A stretch of 15,386 bases of DNA, taken from the NCBI GenBank assembly GCA_943326215.1, contig CALPSK010000002.1, positions 1 to 15,386 on the forward strand, read 5' to 3'. Within the stretch, counting starts at the first letter, position 1. Every line of letters begins with the position of its first letter. The DNA comes from Sediminibacterium ginsengisoli (GTDB taxonomy: Bacteria; Bacteroidota; Bacteroidia; Chitinophagales; Chitinophagaceae). The notes below the pieces were generated by a model. The model searched no databases. It had not been told where the DNA came from and saw nothing but the letters and a program-made list of their open reading frames with translations. A program made the position numbers and the translations under genes. Shown one piece after another: positions 6,731 through 13,656 of this stretch.

Positions 6731-6764
6731 AAATTAGATGTCTTGTAAAATTAGATATCTTGTA
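6731..6764. repeat. Tandem 17-bp direct repeat upstream of the outer-membrane protein gene
   Basis: Two directly adjacent 17-bp units, AAATTAGATGTCTTGTA at 6731-6747 and AAATTAGATATCTTGTA at 6748-6764, differ at one base. The second contains the palindrome AGATATCT. The repeat begins eight bases upstream of the barrel gene ATG and overlaps its -7-like TAATTTG, so it could be a double operator; it may also be a simple duplication. Confidence 0.75.
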
Positions 6765-6779
6765 AATTAATTTTTATTT

Positions 6780-8015
6780 CTAAGTCAATTCAATTAAAGT
6801 AATTTCTGGCAAAATGCCTACCCTACCAGGATATCCTAAAAATCCAAAACCTCTATTCACATATAATTGTTGGTCTTTATTGTCATAAATACCTGCCCAT
6901 TGTTTATATACCCATTGTACAGGGCTCCATTTAAAATAAGGGTTCTCTAATCCAAACTGCATACCATGAGTATGACCCGATAAAGTTAATTGAACGTTTG
7001 AATATTTTGGAATCACTTCTGCTTCCCAATGACTAGGGTCATGACTTAATAATATGGCAACATCGTCATTGCTTACCCCTTGCATAGCCAAATCCATTTT
7101 CCCGTATTTAGGAAAACGTGCTTTCGCCCCCCAATTTTCTATGCCTACTATTTTAATTTTTTCACCATTTTTTTCAATACTTATATTTTCATTCATAAGT
7201 AAGCGCCATCCTAAATCATGATGCACTTGTTTTAGCGCTTCTAAATTCTGTTTTTTTTCTTCTACCGTATCCCATTTTACATAATCACCATAATCGTGGT
7301 TGCCTAAAGTACTATACACACCCTGTGGGGCATTAATTTTACCAAATACATCCATCCAATCATGCATTTCTGTGGCACGGTCATTAACTAAGTCGCCTGT
7401 AAACAAAACAATATCTGCATTTTGCTTTTCAATTAATTCAATACCTTTTAAAACTGCAGCCTTATCTTTTAAACTTCCGCTATGTATATCACTAATATGA
7501 ATAATTTTAAAACCTTTAAATGCAAGAGGCAAACCGTTTAATGAAATTTTCTTTTTTACAAGCTTATAATTATACTTATTGCCAAAGCCATATAAAAGTG
7601 AAAAAAATAATGTGGAAGACAAGCCCACACCCAACCAACTTAAAAAAGTAGATCTTGGAATACCCTTTTCTGTATTCATAAATTTGGCGCCTGCAATAGA
7701 TGCTGCCTGGCCCATGGTCCAAAAAGCCCCTCGTCTTAAATCATCCATTAAAAAAAATAAAACCATAAAAACTTGAGTCAACACCCAGCCAATACCAATG
7801 GAGAAAATATATTGTTTAAAATAAGGATTCGTGATATAAGGAAATAGCAAGAAGGAACCAATGCTCATAATACACAATGCCCAGTAAATTAAGCCCACTG
7901 TGGTCCTCGTGCCATTGGACGCCCCCTGTGTCAAGATCCTCAATACATGATAGATGTAAAAGTCAATGAGAATCAATACAGTGATGAGAATGACTAGAAA
8001 TAAGGGGTTGCGCAT
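6780..8015 (-). CDS. Membrane-anchored metallophosphoesterase
   Basis: A 411-residue protein with four predicted membrane helices at about 3-27, 40-60, 68-92 and 123-145, followed by a calcineurin-like metallophosphoesterase domain at 168-411. Metal-binding motifs are all present: DIH at 176-178, GDLVND at 207-212, GNHD at 238-241, SHD at 324-326 and GHTH at 347-350. The layout matches the YkuE/YaeI-like group, some members of which act on phosphodiester or lipid phosphate bonds at the membrane; the substrate is not known here. The catalytic domain probably faces the periplasm or cytosol depending on the helix count, and four helices would leave it on the same side as the N terminus. A full -7 element TAATTTTG on the minus strand lies at 8039-8032. 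The ATG at 8015 opens the first membrane helix. It is divergent from parA. Confidence 0.88.
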   Translation of the reverse strand: MRNPLFLVILITVLILIDFYIYHVLRILTQGASNGTRTTVGLIYWALCIMSIGSFLLFPYITNPYFKQYIFSIGIGWVLTQVFMVLFFLMDDLRRGAFWTMGQAASIAGAKFMNTEKGIPRSTFLSWLGVGLSSTLFFSLLYGFGNKYNYKLVKKKISLNGLPLAFKGFKIIHISDIHSGSLKDKAAVLKGIELIEKQNADIVLFTGDLVNDRATEMHDWMDVFGKINAPQGVYSTLGNHDYGDYVKWDTVEEKKQNLEALKQVHHDLGWRLLMNENISIEKNGEKIKIVGIENWGAKARFPKYGKMDLAMQGVSNDDVAILLSHDPSHWEAEVIPKYSNVQLTLSGHTHGMQFGLENPYFKWSPVQWVYKQWAGIYDNKDQQLYVNRGFGFLGYPGRVGILPEITLIELT

Positions 8016-8031
8016 ATTAAAATTTAAAGCA

Positions 8032-8073
8032 CAAAATTAAGGCCAAATTGTTAGCATTTATGCCTTATTTTTG
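8032..8073. promoter_or_regulatory. Divergent promoter region for the metallophosphoesterase and parA
   Basis: The minus strand carries TAATTTTG at 8039-8032 pointing to the phosphoesterase gene, and the plus strand carries TATTTTTG at 8066-8073 pointing to parA; both fully match TAnnTTTG. No well-spaced -33 TTG was found for either; the plus-strand TTG at 8048-8050 leaves only 15 bp. An AAGGAT at about 8083-8088 may serve as a ribosome binding site for parA. Confidence 0.5.
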
Positions 8074-8097
8074 GCAGAAATTAAGGATATCCAGTTT

Positions 8098-8898
8098 ATG
8101 GCTAGAATAATAGGTATAGCGAATCAAAAAGGGGGTGTGGGTAAAACCACTTCTGCCATAAATATTGCGGCAAGTTTGGCCGTACTGGAATACAGAACCC
8201 TATTAATTGATGCCGATCCTCAAGCAAATAGTACTACAGGTGTTGGATTTGATTTACATAATATCACTACCAGCTTATACGATGGTATGATTAACCAAAC
8301 ACCTCTTGCCGATATTATATTAAAATCAGAGATCCCACATTTAGATGTGATCCCCTCTCATATAGATTTAGTGGGTGCAGAAATTGAATTAGTGAACCTG
8401 CCCAATAGAGAGAATGTATTAAAAGAATTAATAGCCCCTATTTCCGATCAATACGATTTTATTATAATTGATTGTTTACCTTCTTTAGGTTTAATTACGG
8501 TAAATGCATTGGTTGCTGCAGACAGTGTCATTGTACCTGTACAATGTGAGTTTTTTGCATTAGAAGGTTTAGGAAAATTATTGAACACCATTAAAATTGT
8601 TCAAAGCAGATTAAACCCTGAATTACAAATTGAAGGTATTTTAATGACCATGTATGATGGAAGACTACGCTTAAGTAATCAAGTCGTAAGTGAAGTAAGA
8701 AAACATTTTGATGAAATGGTATTCTCTACCATTATTCATAGAAACACACGTTTAAGTGAAGCACCAAGTGTGGGCAAGCCTGTTATTTTATATGATGCAG
8801 ATAGCAAGGGCACGGTGAACTACTTAAACCTAGCAAAAGAAATTTTACAAAAAAATGGCATGACGAATATGAGTAATGCCGAGCGTATAATAGATTAA
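8098..8898 (+). CDS. parA: Chromosome segregation ATPase ParA (Soj)
   Basis: A 266-residue ParA/Soj ATPase that binds DNA as an ATP dimer and moves ParB-bound origin regions. The deviant Walker A KGGVGKTT is at 11-18 with both signature lysines, [10 protein letters not shown] at 35-44 is the A' region, and [11 protein letters not shown] at 121-131 is Walker B; Leu replaces the usual first Pro of [17 protein letters not shown] near 188-197 and [12 protein letters not shown] near 218-229 are typical of chromosomal ParA. I chose the ATG at 8098 rather than the TTG at 8071 because ParA proteins start a few residues before the Walker A. It is the first gene of a packed operon, with parB two bases downstream. 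The protein is cytosolic and nucleoid associated. Confidence 0.95.
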   Translation: MARIIGIANQKGGVGKTTSAINIAASLAVLEYRTLLIDADPQANSTTGVGFDLHNITTSLYDGMINQTPLADIILKSEIPHLDVIPSHIDLVGAEIELVNLPNRENVLKELIAPISDQYDFIIIDCLPSLGLITVNALVAADSVIVPVQCEFFALEGLGKLLNTIKIVQSRLNPELQIEGILMTMYDGRLRLSNQVVSEVRKHFDEMVFSTIIHRNTRLSEAPSVGKPVILYDADSKGTVNYLNLAKEILQKNGMTNMSNAERIID

Positions 8899-8900
8899 TT

Positions 8901-9824
8901 ATGAGCAAGAGTACACCTAATAAAGAACTCATTGGAAAAGGACTTCGCTCTCTATTGCAAAACATAGACGCGGATTATAAAAATCCAGCAGGCAGAGTTC
9001 AACCAGCGGTGATCGAAAAAGCAGTAGCTAGTAATCGTGTAGCCTTAACTGACATTGTTGTCAATCCAAAGAATCCAAGAAAAGATTTTGATGAAAAAGC
9101 GTTGAAAGAATTAGCCAGTTCTATTCAAATACATGATTTAATACAACCTATTACGGTTGCACAATTAGCCAATGGCAAATATCAATTAATTGCAGGTGAG
9201 CGTCGTTTTCGTGCCGCTAAAATAGCAGGCCTAAGCGATTTACCAGCTTATGTTAGAACAGGCAACGATAAAGAATTATTGGAACTAGCCTTACTTGAGA
9301 ACTTACAAAGAGTTGATCTTAATGAAATTGAAATTGCATTAAGTTATCAGCGCATGATGGAAGAATTAAGCTACACTCAAGAAAAGGTAGCGGAGAGAAT
9401 GGGCGTGGACAGGTCTACCATTTCTAATTATATAAGATTACTAGAACTTCCTCCTAGCTTGCAAGCAGCGCTTCGTAATGGAAGTTTAAGCATAAGCTTA
9501 GCCAAGTTATTACTGGGCAAAGAAATAGAGAAGCAATTATTCTTATTCAAAGAAATTACGGAGAAAGGTTTAACCGTAAAACAAACAGAAGAGCTTATAC
9601 GTAAAATGAATTTAGCGGGTAAGGCCTTTACACCTTCTGCAGCATCTGCAAAAAATCAATTATCTCCTGTCTATAAAAAACTAGAAGATAAATTAACCAG
9701 TCATTTGTCTACCAAGGTTATTTTACAACACCAAAAAAATGGTAGCGGAAAAATTACTATTGAATACTCAGATCTTAATGGTTTAAATAAAATACTAGAA
9801 GCAATGCAATTAAGCATTAGCTAG
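8901..9824 (+). CDS. parB: Chromosome partitioning protein ParB
   Basis: A 307-residue ParB that binds parS sites near the origin and spreads as a CTP-dependent clamp. The N-terminal NKELIGKGLRSLL segment near 7-19 is the ParA-stimulating part. The ParB/Srx CTP-binding domain spans about 45-137, with NPRKDFDEKAL at 58-68, GERRFRA at 99-105 and ENLQR at 133-137. The helix-turn-helix is at about 157-184 (YTQEKVAERMGVDRSTIS). The usual GHARALL block after it is not recognisable; SISLAKLLLG at 197-206 stands in its place. The C-terminal dimer region is from about 255 (YKKLEDKLTSHLSTKV). Start ATG 8901, two bases after the parA stop, implies coupled translation. No clear parS palindrome was noticed in this window. 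Confidence 0.94.
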   Translation: MSKSTPNKELIGKGLRSLLQNIDADYKNPAGRVQPAVIEKAVASNRVALTDIVVNPKNPRKDFDEKALKELASSIQIHDLIQPITVAQLANGKYQLIAGERRFRAAKIAGLSDLPAYVRTGNDKELLELALLENLQRVDLNEIEIALSYQRMMEELSYTQEKVAERMGVDRSTISNYIRLLELPPSLQAALRNGSLSISLAKLLLGKEIEKQLFLFKEITEKGLTVKQTEELIRKMNLAGKAFTPSAASAKNQLSPVYKKLEDKLTSHLSTKVILQHQKNGSGKITIEYSDLNGLNKILEAMQLSIS

Positions 9825-9854
9825 TACTATTTTTAAAAAAGGAATTTATTTAGG

Positions 9855-10427
9855 ATGCGGCTACTATACATTATACTACTGCTGCTAATAATGCAGCCCT
9901 CTGCGAATAGCCAAGATAGCGCCTATCTCAAAAAAACTGATACCCTAGAACGTCATATTCCAAAAAGAGCCACTAGAAGATCGGCCATCATTCCAGGCTG
10001 GGGTCAAATTTACAATAAACAATACTGGAAAGTTCCTTTAGTGTATGGCGTATTAGCTATTCCCGCTTCAACTTATGTATATAATAATGATATGTACCTA
10101 AAGACAAAGTTTGCCTATGAAGCAAAATTTAAAGCAGAAAAGGGCGATAATAGTGACCTATCTAAAATTGATTCAAAATTGCAAAACTTAAGTATTGGCT
10201 CTTTACAGAGTTATCGAAATATATTTAGAAGAGATAGAGACTACTCTATCATGTGGTTTATACTTGCCTGGGGCGTGAATGTATTGGACGCAACGGTATC
10301 AGGCCAGTTAAAAGAATTTGATGTAAGTGATAATTTATCTTTTAGAATGTTACCCTATGTTCAACCACAACAACAACAAACTGGGTTATCCTTACAATTT
10401 CGTTTTAAAAATACCCATTCAAAATAA
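9855..10427 (+). CDS. DUF5683 domain protein
   Basis: A 190-residue exported or membrane protein of the DUF5683 family, regularly found right after parB in Bacteroidota and of unknown function. Residues 1-19 are a signal peptide (LLYIILLLLIMQPSANSQ). The family core is clear: IIPGWGQIYNKQYWKVPLVY near 45-64 and RNIFRRDRDYSIMWFILAWG near 121-140, followed by NVLDATVSGQLKEFDVSDNLSF. The two hydrophobic segments at about 58-76 and 131-148 may be membrane hairpins. The C terminus has a short Gln run (QQQQ) and ends in a strand-like LSLQFRF. Its start lies 30 bases after parB and its stop 15 bases before dapB, placing it inside the operon. The conserved position hints at a link between cell-envelope and chromosome functions, but this is inference. 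Confidence 0.86.
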   Translation: MRLLYIILLLLIMQPSANSQDSAYLKKTDTLERHIPKRATRRSAIIPGWGQIYNKQYWKVPLVYGVLAIPASTYVYNNDMYLKTKFAYEAKFKAEKGDNSDLSKIDSKLQNLSIGSLQSYRNIFRRDRDYSIMWFILAWGVNVLDATVSGQLKEFDVSDNLSFRMLPYVQPQQQQTGLSLQFRFKNTHSK

Positions 10428-10442
10428 TTTAAACCCAGGGAT

Positions 10443-11159
10443 ATGAAAATTGCATTAATAGGATATGGTAAAATGGGAAAAGCCATTGAAGAAATTGCCG
10501 TAAGCAAAGGACATGAAATAGTACTCAAGATAGATGCGAATAATACTTCAGATTTTTCCAAAGAAAATATACAAAAGGCAAATGTTGCCATTGAATTCAC
10601 TGGACCGGATACTGCTTTTGAAAATATAAGTAAATGTATTCAGTGGGGGGTGCCTGTTATAAGTGGCTCCACGGGTTGGTTAGACCATTTCGAAAAAGCC
10701 AAAAAACTTTGTGAAGAAAAAAAAGGTTGTTTACTATATGCAAGCAATTTCAGTATTGGTGTGAATTTATTTTTTGAAATAAATAAGCAAGTGGCCGCTT
10801 TAATGGAACCATATGATAATTATAATGTATCCATGACCGAAATACATCACACTGAAAAAAAAGATGCCCCTAGCGGAACAGCGATTAGCCTAGCGGAGCA
10901 AATACTTGCACAAATAGGCAGAAAAAAGAAATGGGTAAATGAGATAAGTAGCGAGACGAGTGACTTAATTATCCGTTCTGAAAGAATTGACCCTGCCCCT
11001 GGAACTCATACAGTAAGTTATGATTCACCTATTGACAGTATTGAAATTACCCATACGGCCCATACCCGCAAGGGCTTTGCTAGCGGTGCGGTATTAGCCG
11101 CCGAATTTGCCAATCAAAAAATGGGTATCTTTACCATGAAAGACGTGCTAGGTCTTTGA
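10443..11159 (+). CDS. dapB: 4-hydroxy-tetrahydrodipicolinate reductase DapB
   Basis: A 238-residue enzyme that reduces hydroxytetrahydrodipicolinate with NAD(P)H in the lysine and diaminopimelate pathway, supplying peptidoglycan precursors. The dinucleotide-binding motif GYGKMGKAI is at 7-15 and IEFTGPDTAFENI lies near 50-62. ASNFSIGVNLFFEIN near 100-114, EIHHTEKKDAPSGTAISLAE near 132-151 (with the HH and KxDAPSGT active-site signature) and HTRKGFASGAV near 207-217 are DapB hallmarks. It is short compared with the 265-270 residues of proteobacterial forms, as is usual in Bacteroidota. It starts at ATG 10443, 15 bases after the DUF5683 stop. The neighbouring partition genes suggest coordinated expression with growth. 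Confidence 0.95.
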   Translation: MKIALIGYGKMGKAIEEIAVSKGHEIVLKIDANNTSDFSKENIQKANVAIEFTGPDTAFENISKCIQWGVPVISGSTGWLDHFEKAKKLCEEKKGCLLYASNFSIGVNLFFEINKQVAALMEPYDNYNVSMTEIHHTEKKDAPSGTAISLAEQILAQIGRKKKWVNEISSETSDLIIRSERIDPAPGTHTVSYDSPIDSIEITHTAHTRKGFASGAVLAAEFANQKMGIFTMKDVLGL

Positions 11160-11169
11160 TTAAAAGCTT

Positions 11170-11583
11170 ATGCTATCTAAAAAAACTCAATACGCCTTAC
11201 AAGCACTCTCCTATATGGTAGAGAAGCATAGCGACGACCCTATTTTAATAGCTGAAATTGCCAATCAAAAAAATATACCCATTAAGTTTCTGGAGAACAT
11301 TTTATTGGAACTAAGAAAAGCTGGTTTTTTAGAAAGTAAAAAAGGAAAACATGGTGGCTATTTTTTTGCACAGGCTCCAGAAAAAATAAAATTATCGGCC
11401 ATATTCAGAATTATTGAAGGTCCTATTGCACTACTTCCCTGCGTAAGTTTAAATTTTTACGAAAAATGTGCCGACTGTAATGAAAAAAAATGTGGTATTA
11501 ATAAAGTCATGGCAGCTGTAAGAGATAATACTTTGGCCATACTAGACAATAAAACTGTAGCAGACCTTAGTGCTATAAAATAA
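11170..11583 (+). CDS. Rrf2-family transcriptional regulator with four cysteines
   Basis: A 137-residue dimeric DNA-binding protein of the Rrf2 family. The N-terminal winged helix-turn-helix is clear: MLSKKTQYALQALSYM at 1-16, IAEIANQKNIPIKFLENIL at 27-45 as the recognition region, and ESKKGKHGGYFF near 55-66 as the wing. Cysteines at 91, 100, 103 and 108 (C-x8-C-x2-C-x4-C) in the LPCVSLNFYEKC and CNEKKCG segments could bind an iron-sulfur cluster or sense thiol or metal state, as in IscR and NsrR, though the spacing differs from IscR. The gene is ten bases after dapB and five before the next gene, so it belongs to the operon. Its targets cannot be told; the gene following it is a candidate. 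Confidence 0.87.
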   Translation: MLSKKTQYALQALSYMVEKHSDDPILIAEIANQKNIPIKFLENILLELRKAGFLESKKGKHGGYFFAQAPEKIKLSAIFRIIEGPIALLPCVSLNFYEKCADCNEKKCGINKVMAAVRDNTLAILDNKTVADLSAIK

Positions 11584-11588
11584 ATGAT

Positions 11589-12347
11589 ATGAAAAAAATA
11601 CTTCTTCTGTTTTTCATAATCATAGCTTTCAATGCTTCTTCACAAAGTTTAATAGGGGGTGATAATATTTTAAAAACAAATTTGTCGGCTGACGCTATCA
11701 ATAACTATAATCTCACTTACGAGAAAAGTATTAACCACTTTATTTCTTTGTCGATAAATTATAAAAGCATGCCGCTTTCTAAACTGCCTTTACAAGCTTT
11801 AGCAAAAAAATTTATTGATAACCCTGCTATCGACTTTGATAATTTTAAAATTGGCAATTCCACCATTACTTTTGAAGGCCGTTTTTATTTAGGCTTATCT
11901 AAAATGTCCGGTTTTTATATAGGCCCTTATATTCGTTATGGTAATTACGACTTATCAGTTCCTACCTCTTATACTTACACGCCCGATAAAATTTTTCCTA
12001 CTGAAATTGTAAAACCCATTACAGCAGTCGCCACCTTAGATGGTACAATAAGAACCCAAAGCTATGGAGCCCATGTAGGTATGCAGTTCCAACTCTTAAC
12101 TAAATTGGTATTGGATATCTCCTTTATTGGTGGGCATTATGGCACTTCCTCTGGGAAACTTGAATTTAGTCCACCAGGTGGGTTTCCTAGACCGGCTCGA
12201 GAAGCCTTAAAACAAGTATTAGATAATACAAAGGCAAACCCTTTTAAACTTAAATCCACAGTTGAAGCCAATAAGGCAATAATAGATACCGAAGGTCCTT
12301 GGGCAGGCTTAAGGGGCTTAGGCATTGGCCTTGGATTAAGATTTTAA
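11589..12347 (+). CDS. Predicted outer-membrane barrel-like exported protein
   Basis: A 252-residue protein with a clear signal peptide, MKKILLLFFIIIAFNASSQ at 1-19. The mature part begins LIGGDNILKTNLSADAINNY, and this opening resembles DUF3575-like barrels of Bacteroidota (NxxKTNLL...xNxxYEKxI). Strand-like segments follow (ISLSINYKSMP, TFEGRFYLGL, FYIGPYIRYGNYDL, LVLDISFIGGHYG). It ends in GIGLGLRF, and the C-terminal Phe is typical of outer-membrane barrels. A loop at about 195-235 is rich in charged residues. The start ATG 11589 is five bases after the Rrf2 stop. It is the last gene before a new promoter and probably the last of the operon. The specific function is unknown; it may be a target of the preceding regulator. 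Confidence 0.75.
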   Translation: MKKILLLFFIIIAFNASSQSLIGGDNILKTNLSADAINNYNLTYEKSINHFISLSINYKSMPLSKLPLQALAKKFIDNPAIDFDNFKIGNSTITFEGRFYLGLSKMSGFYIGPYIRYGNYDLSVPTSYTYTPDKIFPTEIVKPITAVATLDGTIRTQSYGAHVGMQFQLLTKLVLDISFIGGHYGTSSGKLEFSPPGGFPRPAREALKQVLDNTKANPFKLKSTVEANKAIIDTEGPWAGLRGLGIGLGLRF

Positions 12348-12361
12348 ATACGCTAGCTTTG
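12331..12361 (+). promoter_or_regulatory. Promoter of kdsA
   Basis: TTG at 12331-12333 and TAGCTTTG at 12354-12361 are separated by 20 bp, a full Bacteroidota match with the same spacing as the his promoter. The -33 element lies inside the end of the upstream barrel gene. The expected start is about 12366-12368, giving a short leader before the ATG at 12382. Confidence 0.65.
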
Positions 12362-12381
12362 CTAACTCAAAACAGTATCAA

Positions 12382-13206
12382 ATGAGCGCTACATTTTTAA
12401 AAGATTTATTTAAAGGCCAAAGCTATGATGCAGACCAATTTTTTTTAATTGCTGGGCCATGCGTAGTAGAGAATGAAGAATTGGTCATGGAAATTGGAGA
12501 GAAGGTTTCTACCCTATGTAAAAACTTAGGGATTGCCTATGTATTTAAAGCAAGCTATAGAAAAGCCAACAGAACCAGCGCTAATTCATTTACAGGTATT
12601 GGAGATGATACAGGAATGGAGCTTATTAAAAAAGTTGGTACCACTTTCAAAGTGCCCACCACTTCCGATATTCATGCACATGATGAAGCCGCTATTGCTG
12701 CAAAGTATATTGATATTTTACAAATACCCGCTTTTTTATGTCGTCAAACCGACCTACTTCTTGCAGCAGCCGCAACAGGAAAAATTGTGAACGTTAAAAA
12801 AGGACAATTTTTAAGTGGGGCTTCCATGAAATTTGCAGTAGATAAAATTAGATTAGCAGGTAATGATAAAGTAATGCTAACAGAAAGAGGCAATACATTT
12901 GGCTATCAAGATCTAGTAGTAGACTATAGAAATATTCCTGCCATGGCAGAAAATGGCGTACCTGTTATTATGGATTGTACGCATTCATTGCAACAACCGA
13001 ATCAAACAAGTGGCATAACAGGAGGAAATCCTCAACTAATTGAAACTATTGCCAAGGCTGCTATTGCCACTGGCGCAAATGGATTATTTATTGAAACACA
13101 TCCCATTCCTGCACAAGCAAAAAGTGATGGCGCGAATATGTTGCCTTTAGATAAATTGGCTCCTTTATTAGAAAAATTAGTGAGACTTAGAAGAGCAGTT
13201 ATTTAA
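12382..13206 (+). CDS. kdsA: 3-deoxy-8-phosphooctulonate synthase KdsA (Kdo-8-P synthase)
   Basis: A 274-residue TIM-barrel enzyme that joins phosphoenolpyruvate to arabinose-5-phosphate to make Kdo-8-phosphate, an early step for the inner core of lipopolysaccharide. Signatures are FLIAGPCVVENEE at 21-33, KASYRKANRTSANSF at 56-70, VPTTSDIHAH at 91-100, VNVKKGQFL at 136-144 and DCTHSLQQPN at 198-207. Cys27, His201, Glu238 and Asp249 correspond, at a constant offset of 16, to the metal ligands Cys11, His185, Glu222 and Asp233 of the Aquifex enzyme. This marks it as the metal-dependent class; metal-independent enzymes have Asn in place of the Cys. Start ATG 12382 lies downstream of a strong promoter. 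A DAHP synthase is less likely because of the KANRTS block. Cytosolic. Confidence 0.94.
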   Translation: MSATFLKDLFKGQSYDADQFFLIAGPCVVENEELVMEIGEKVSTLCKNLGIAYVFKASYRKANRTSANSFTGIGDDTGMELIKKVGTTFKVPTTSDIHAHDEAAIAAKYIDILQIPAFLCRQTDLLLAAAATGKIVNVKKGQFLSGASMKFAVDKIRLAGNDKVMLTERGNTFGYQDLVVDYRNIPAMAENGVPVIMDCTHSLQQPNQTSGITGGNPQLIETIAKAAIATGANGLFIETHPIPAQAKSDGANMLPLDKLAPLLEKLVRLRRAVI

Positions 13207-13311
13207 ACTTTTACTTTACCAGTAATTTACCAGCATTAGTTTTACAAGAATTATTAAAAAATTAGGGAATTAGCTTAATTAAATAGTTCGATACAATAAT
13301 AGGCGCTAATG

Positions 13312-13533
13312 CTAAAAATATTTCATGGGATTTCTTTTCCCAAGTAGAATATACCTACGTATACTTCTCCAAAATGCAAGCACCATATATACAATCACTG
13401 GAGAGCCGAAAGTGAGAAATGAAATATAGATAAACCACATTCTTATTTTGCTAGTAGCAATGCCCAAACGCTCTCCGATGGCGGTGCAAACCCCAAAAGC
13501 ATGTAATTCAAAAAAATCCTTCATTTTTTGCAT
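13312..13533 (-). CDS. Small PspC-domain membrane protein
   Basis: A 73-residue protein that is almost all a PspC domain, the short family that includes phage-shock protein C and envelope-stress-related membrane proteins. The N-terminal amphipathic part FELHAFGVCTAIGERLGIATSKIRMWF at about 8-34 contains the conserved FGVCxxIGERLGI block. One membrane helix follows (IYISFLTFGSPVIVYMVLAFW, about 35-55), and the tail is strongly basic. Starts at ATG 13533 or 13524 are both possible; a TAGGTTTA in the upstream sequence resembles a -7 element. The protein is probably a small inner-membrane protein with a role in membrane stress, but the domain occurs widely in Bacteroidota without a known partner. 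It lies between kdsA and the aconitase gene on the opposite strand. Confidence 0.82.
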   Translation of the reverse strand: MQKMKDFFELHAFGVCTAIGERLGIATSKIRMWFIYISFLTFGSPVIVYMVLAFWRSIRRYILLGKRNPMKYF

Positions 13534-13591
13534 AGATAAGGCGTTTAAACCTACTGCAATCTATAAAAAAAAGTGGACATAAAGTGCATTT

Positions 13592-13627
13592 TTTGCTTCA
13601 ACCGGGATCAAATTTGGCTTACCTTTG
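13592..13627 (+). promoter_or_regulatory. Promoter of the aconitase gene
   Basis: TACCTTTG at 13620-13627 is a full -7 match. The nearest upstream TTTG, at 13592-13595, leaves 24 bp of spacing, longer than the 20 bp of the his and kdsA promoters, so the -33 assignment is uncertain. The predicted start lies about 25 bases before the ATG at 13657. Confidence 0.5.
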
Positions 13628-13656
13628 GCCCAATTTTAACAACAAAACTAAGTACC

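Noticed and set aside
8016..9900. A parS centromere site near parAB
   Set aside because: I looked for the 16-bp palindrome of the TGTTTCACGTGAAACA type and saw no convincing match by eye.
13215..13233. Two TTTACCAG direct repeats spaced by 11 bp after kdsA
   Set aside because: Short, A/T-rich, downstream of a gene and with no nearby promoter; chance is likely.
13232..13313. AGCATTAG and CTAATGCT inverted repeat around the pspC stop
   Set aside because: Only 8 bp with a loop of more than 60 bases and no T-tract, so not a credible terminator.
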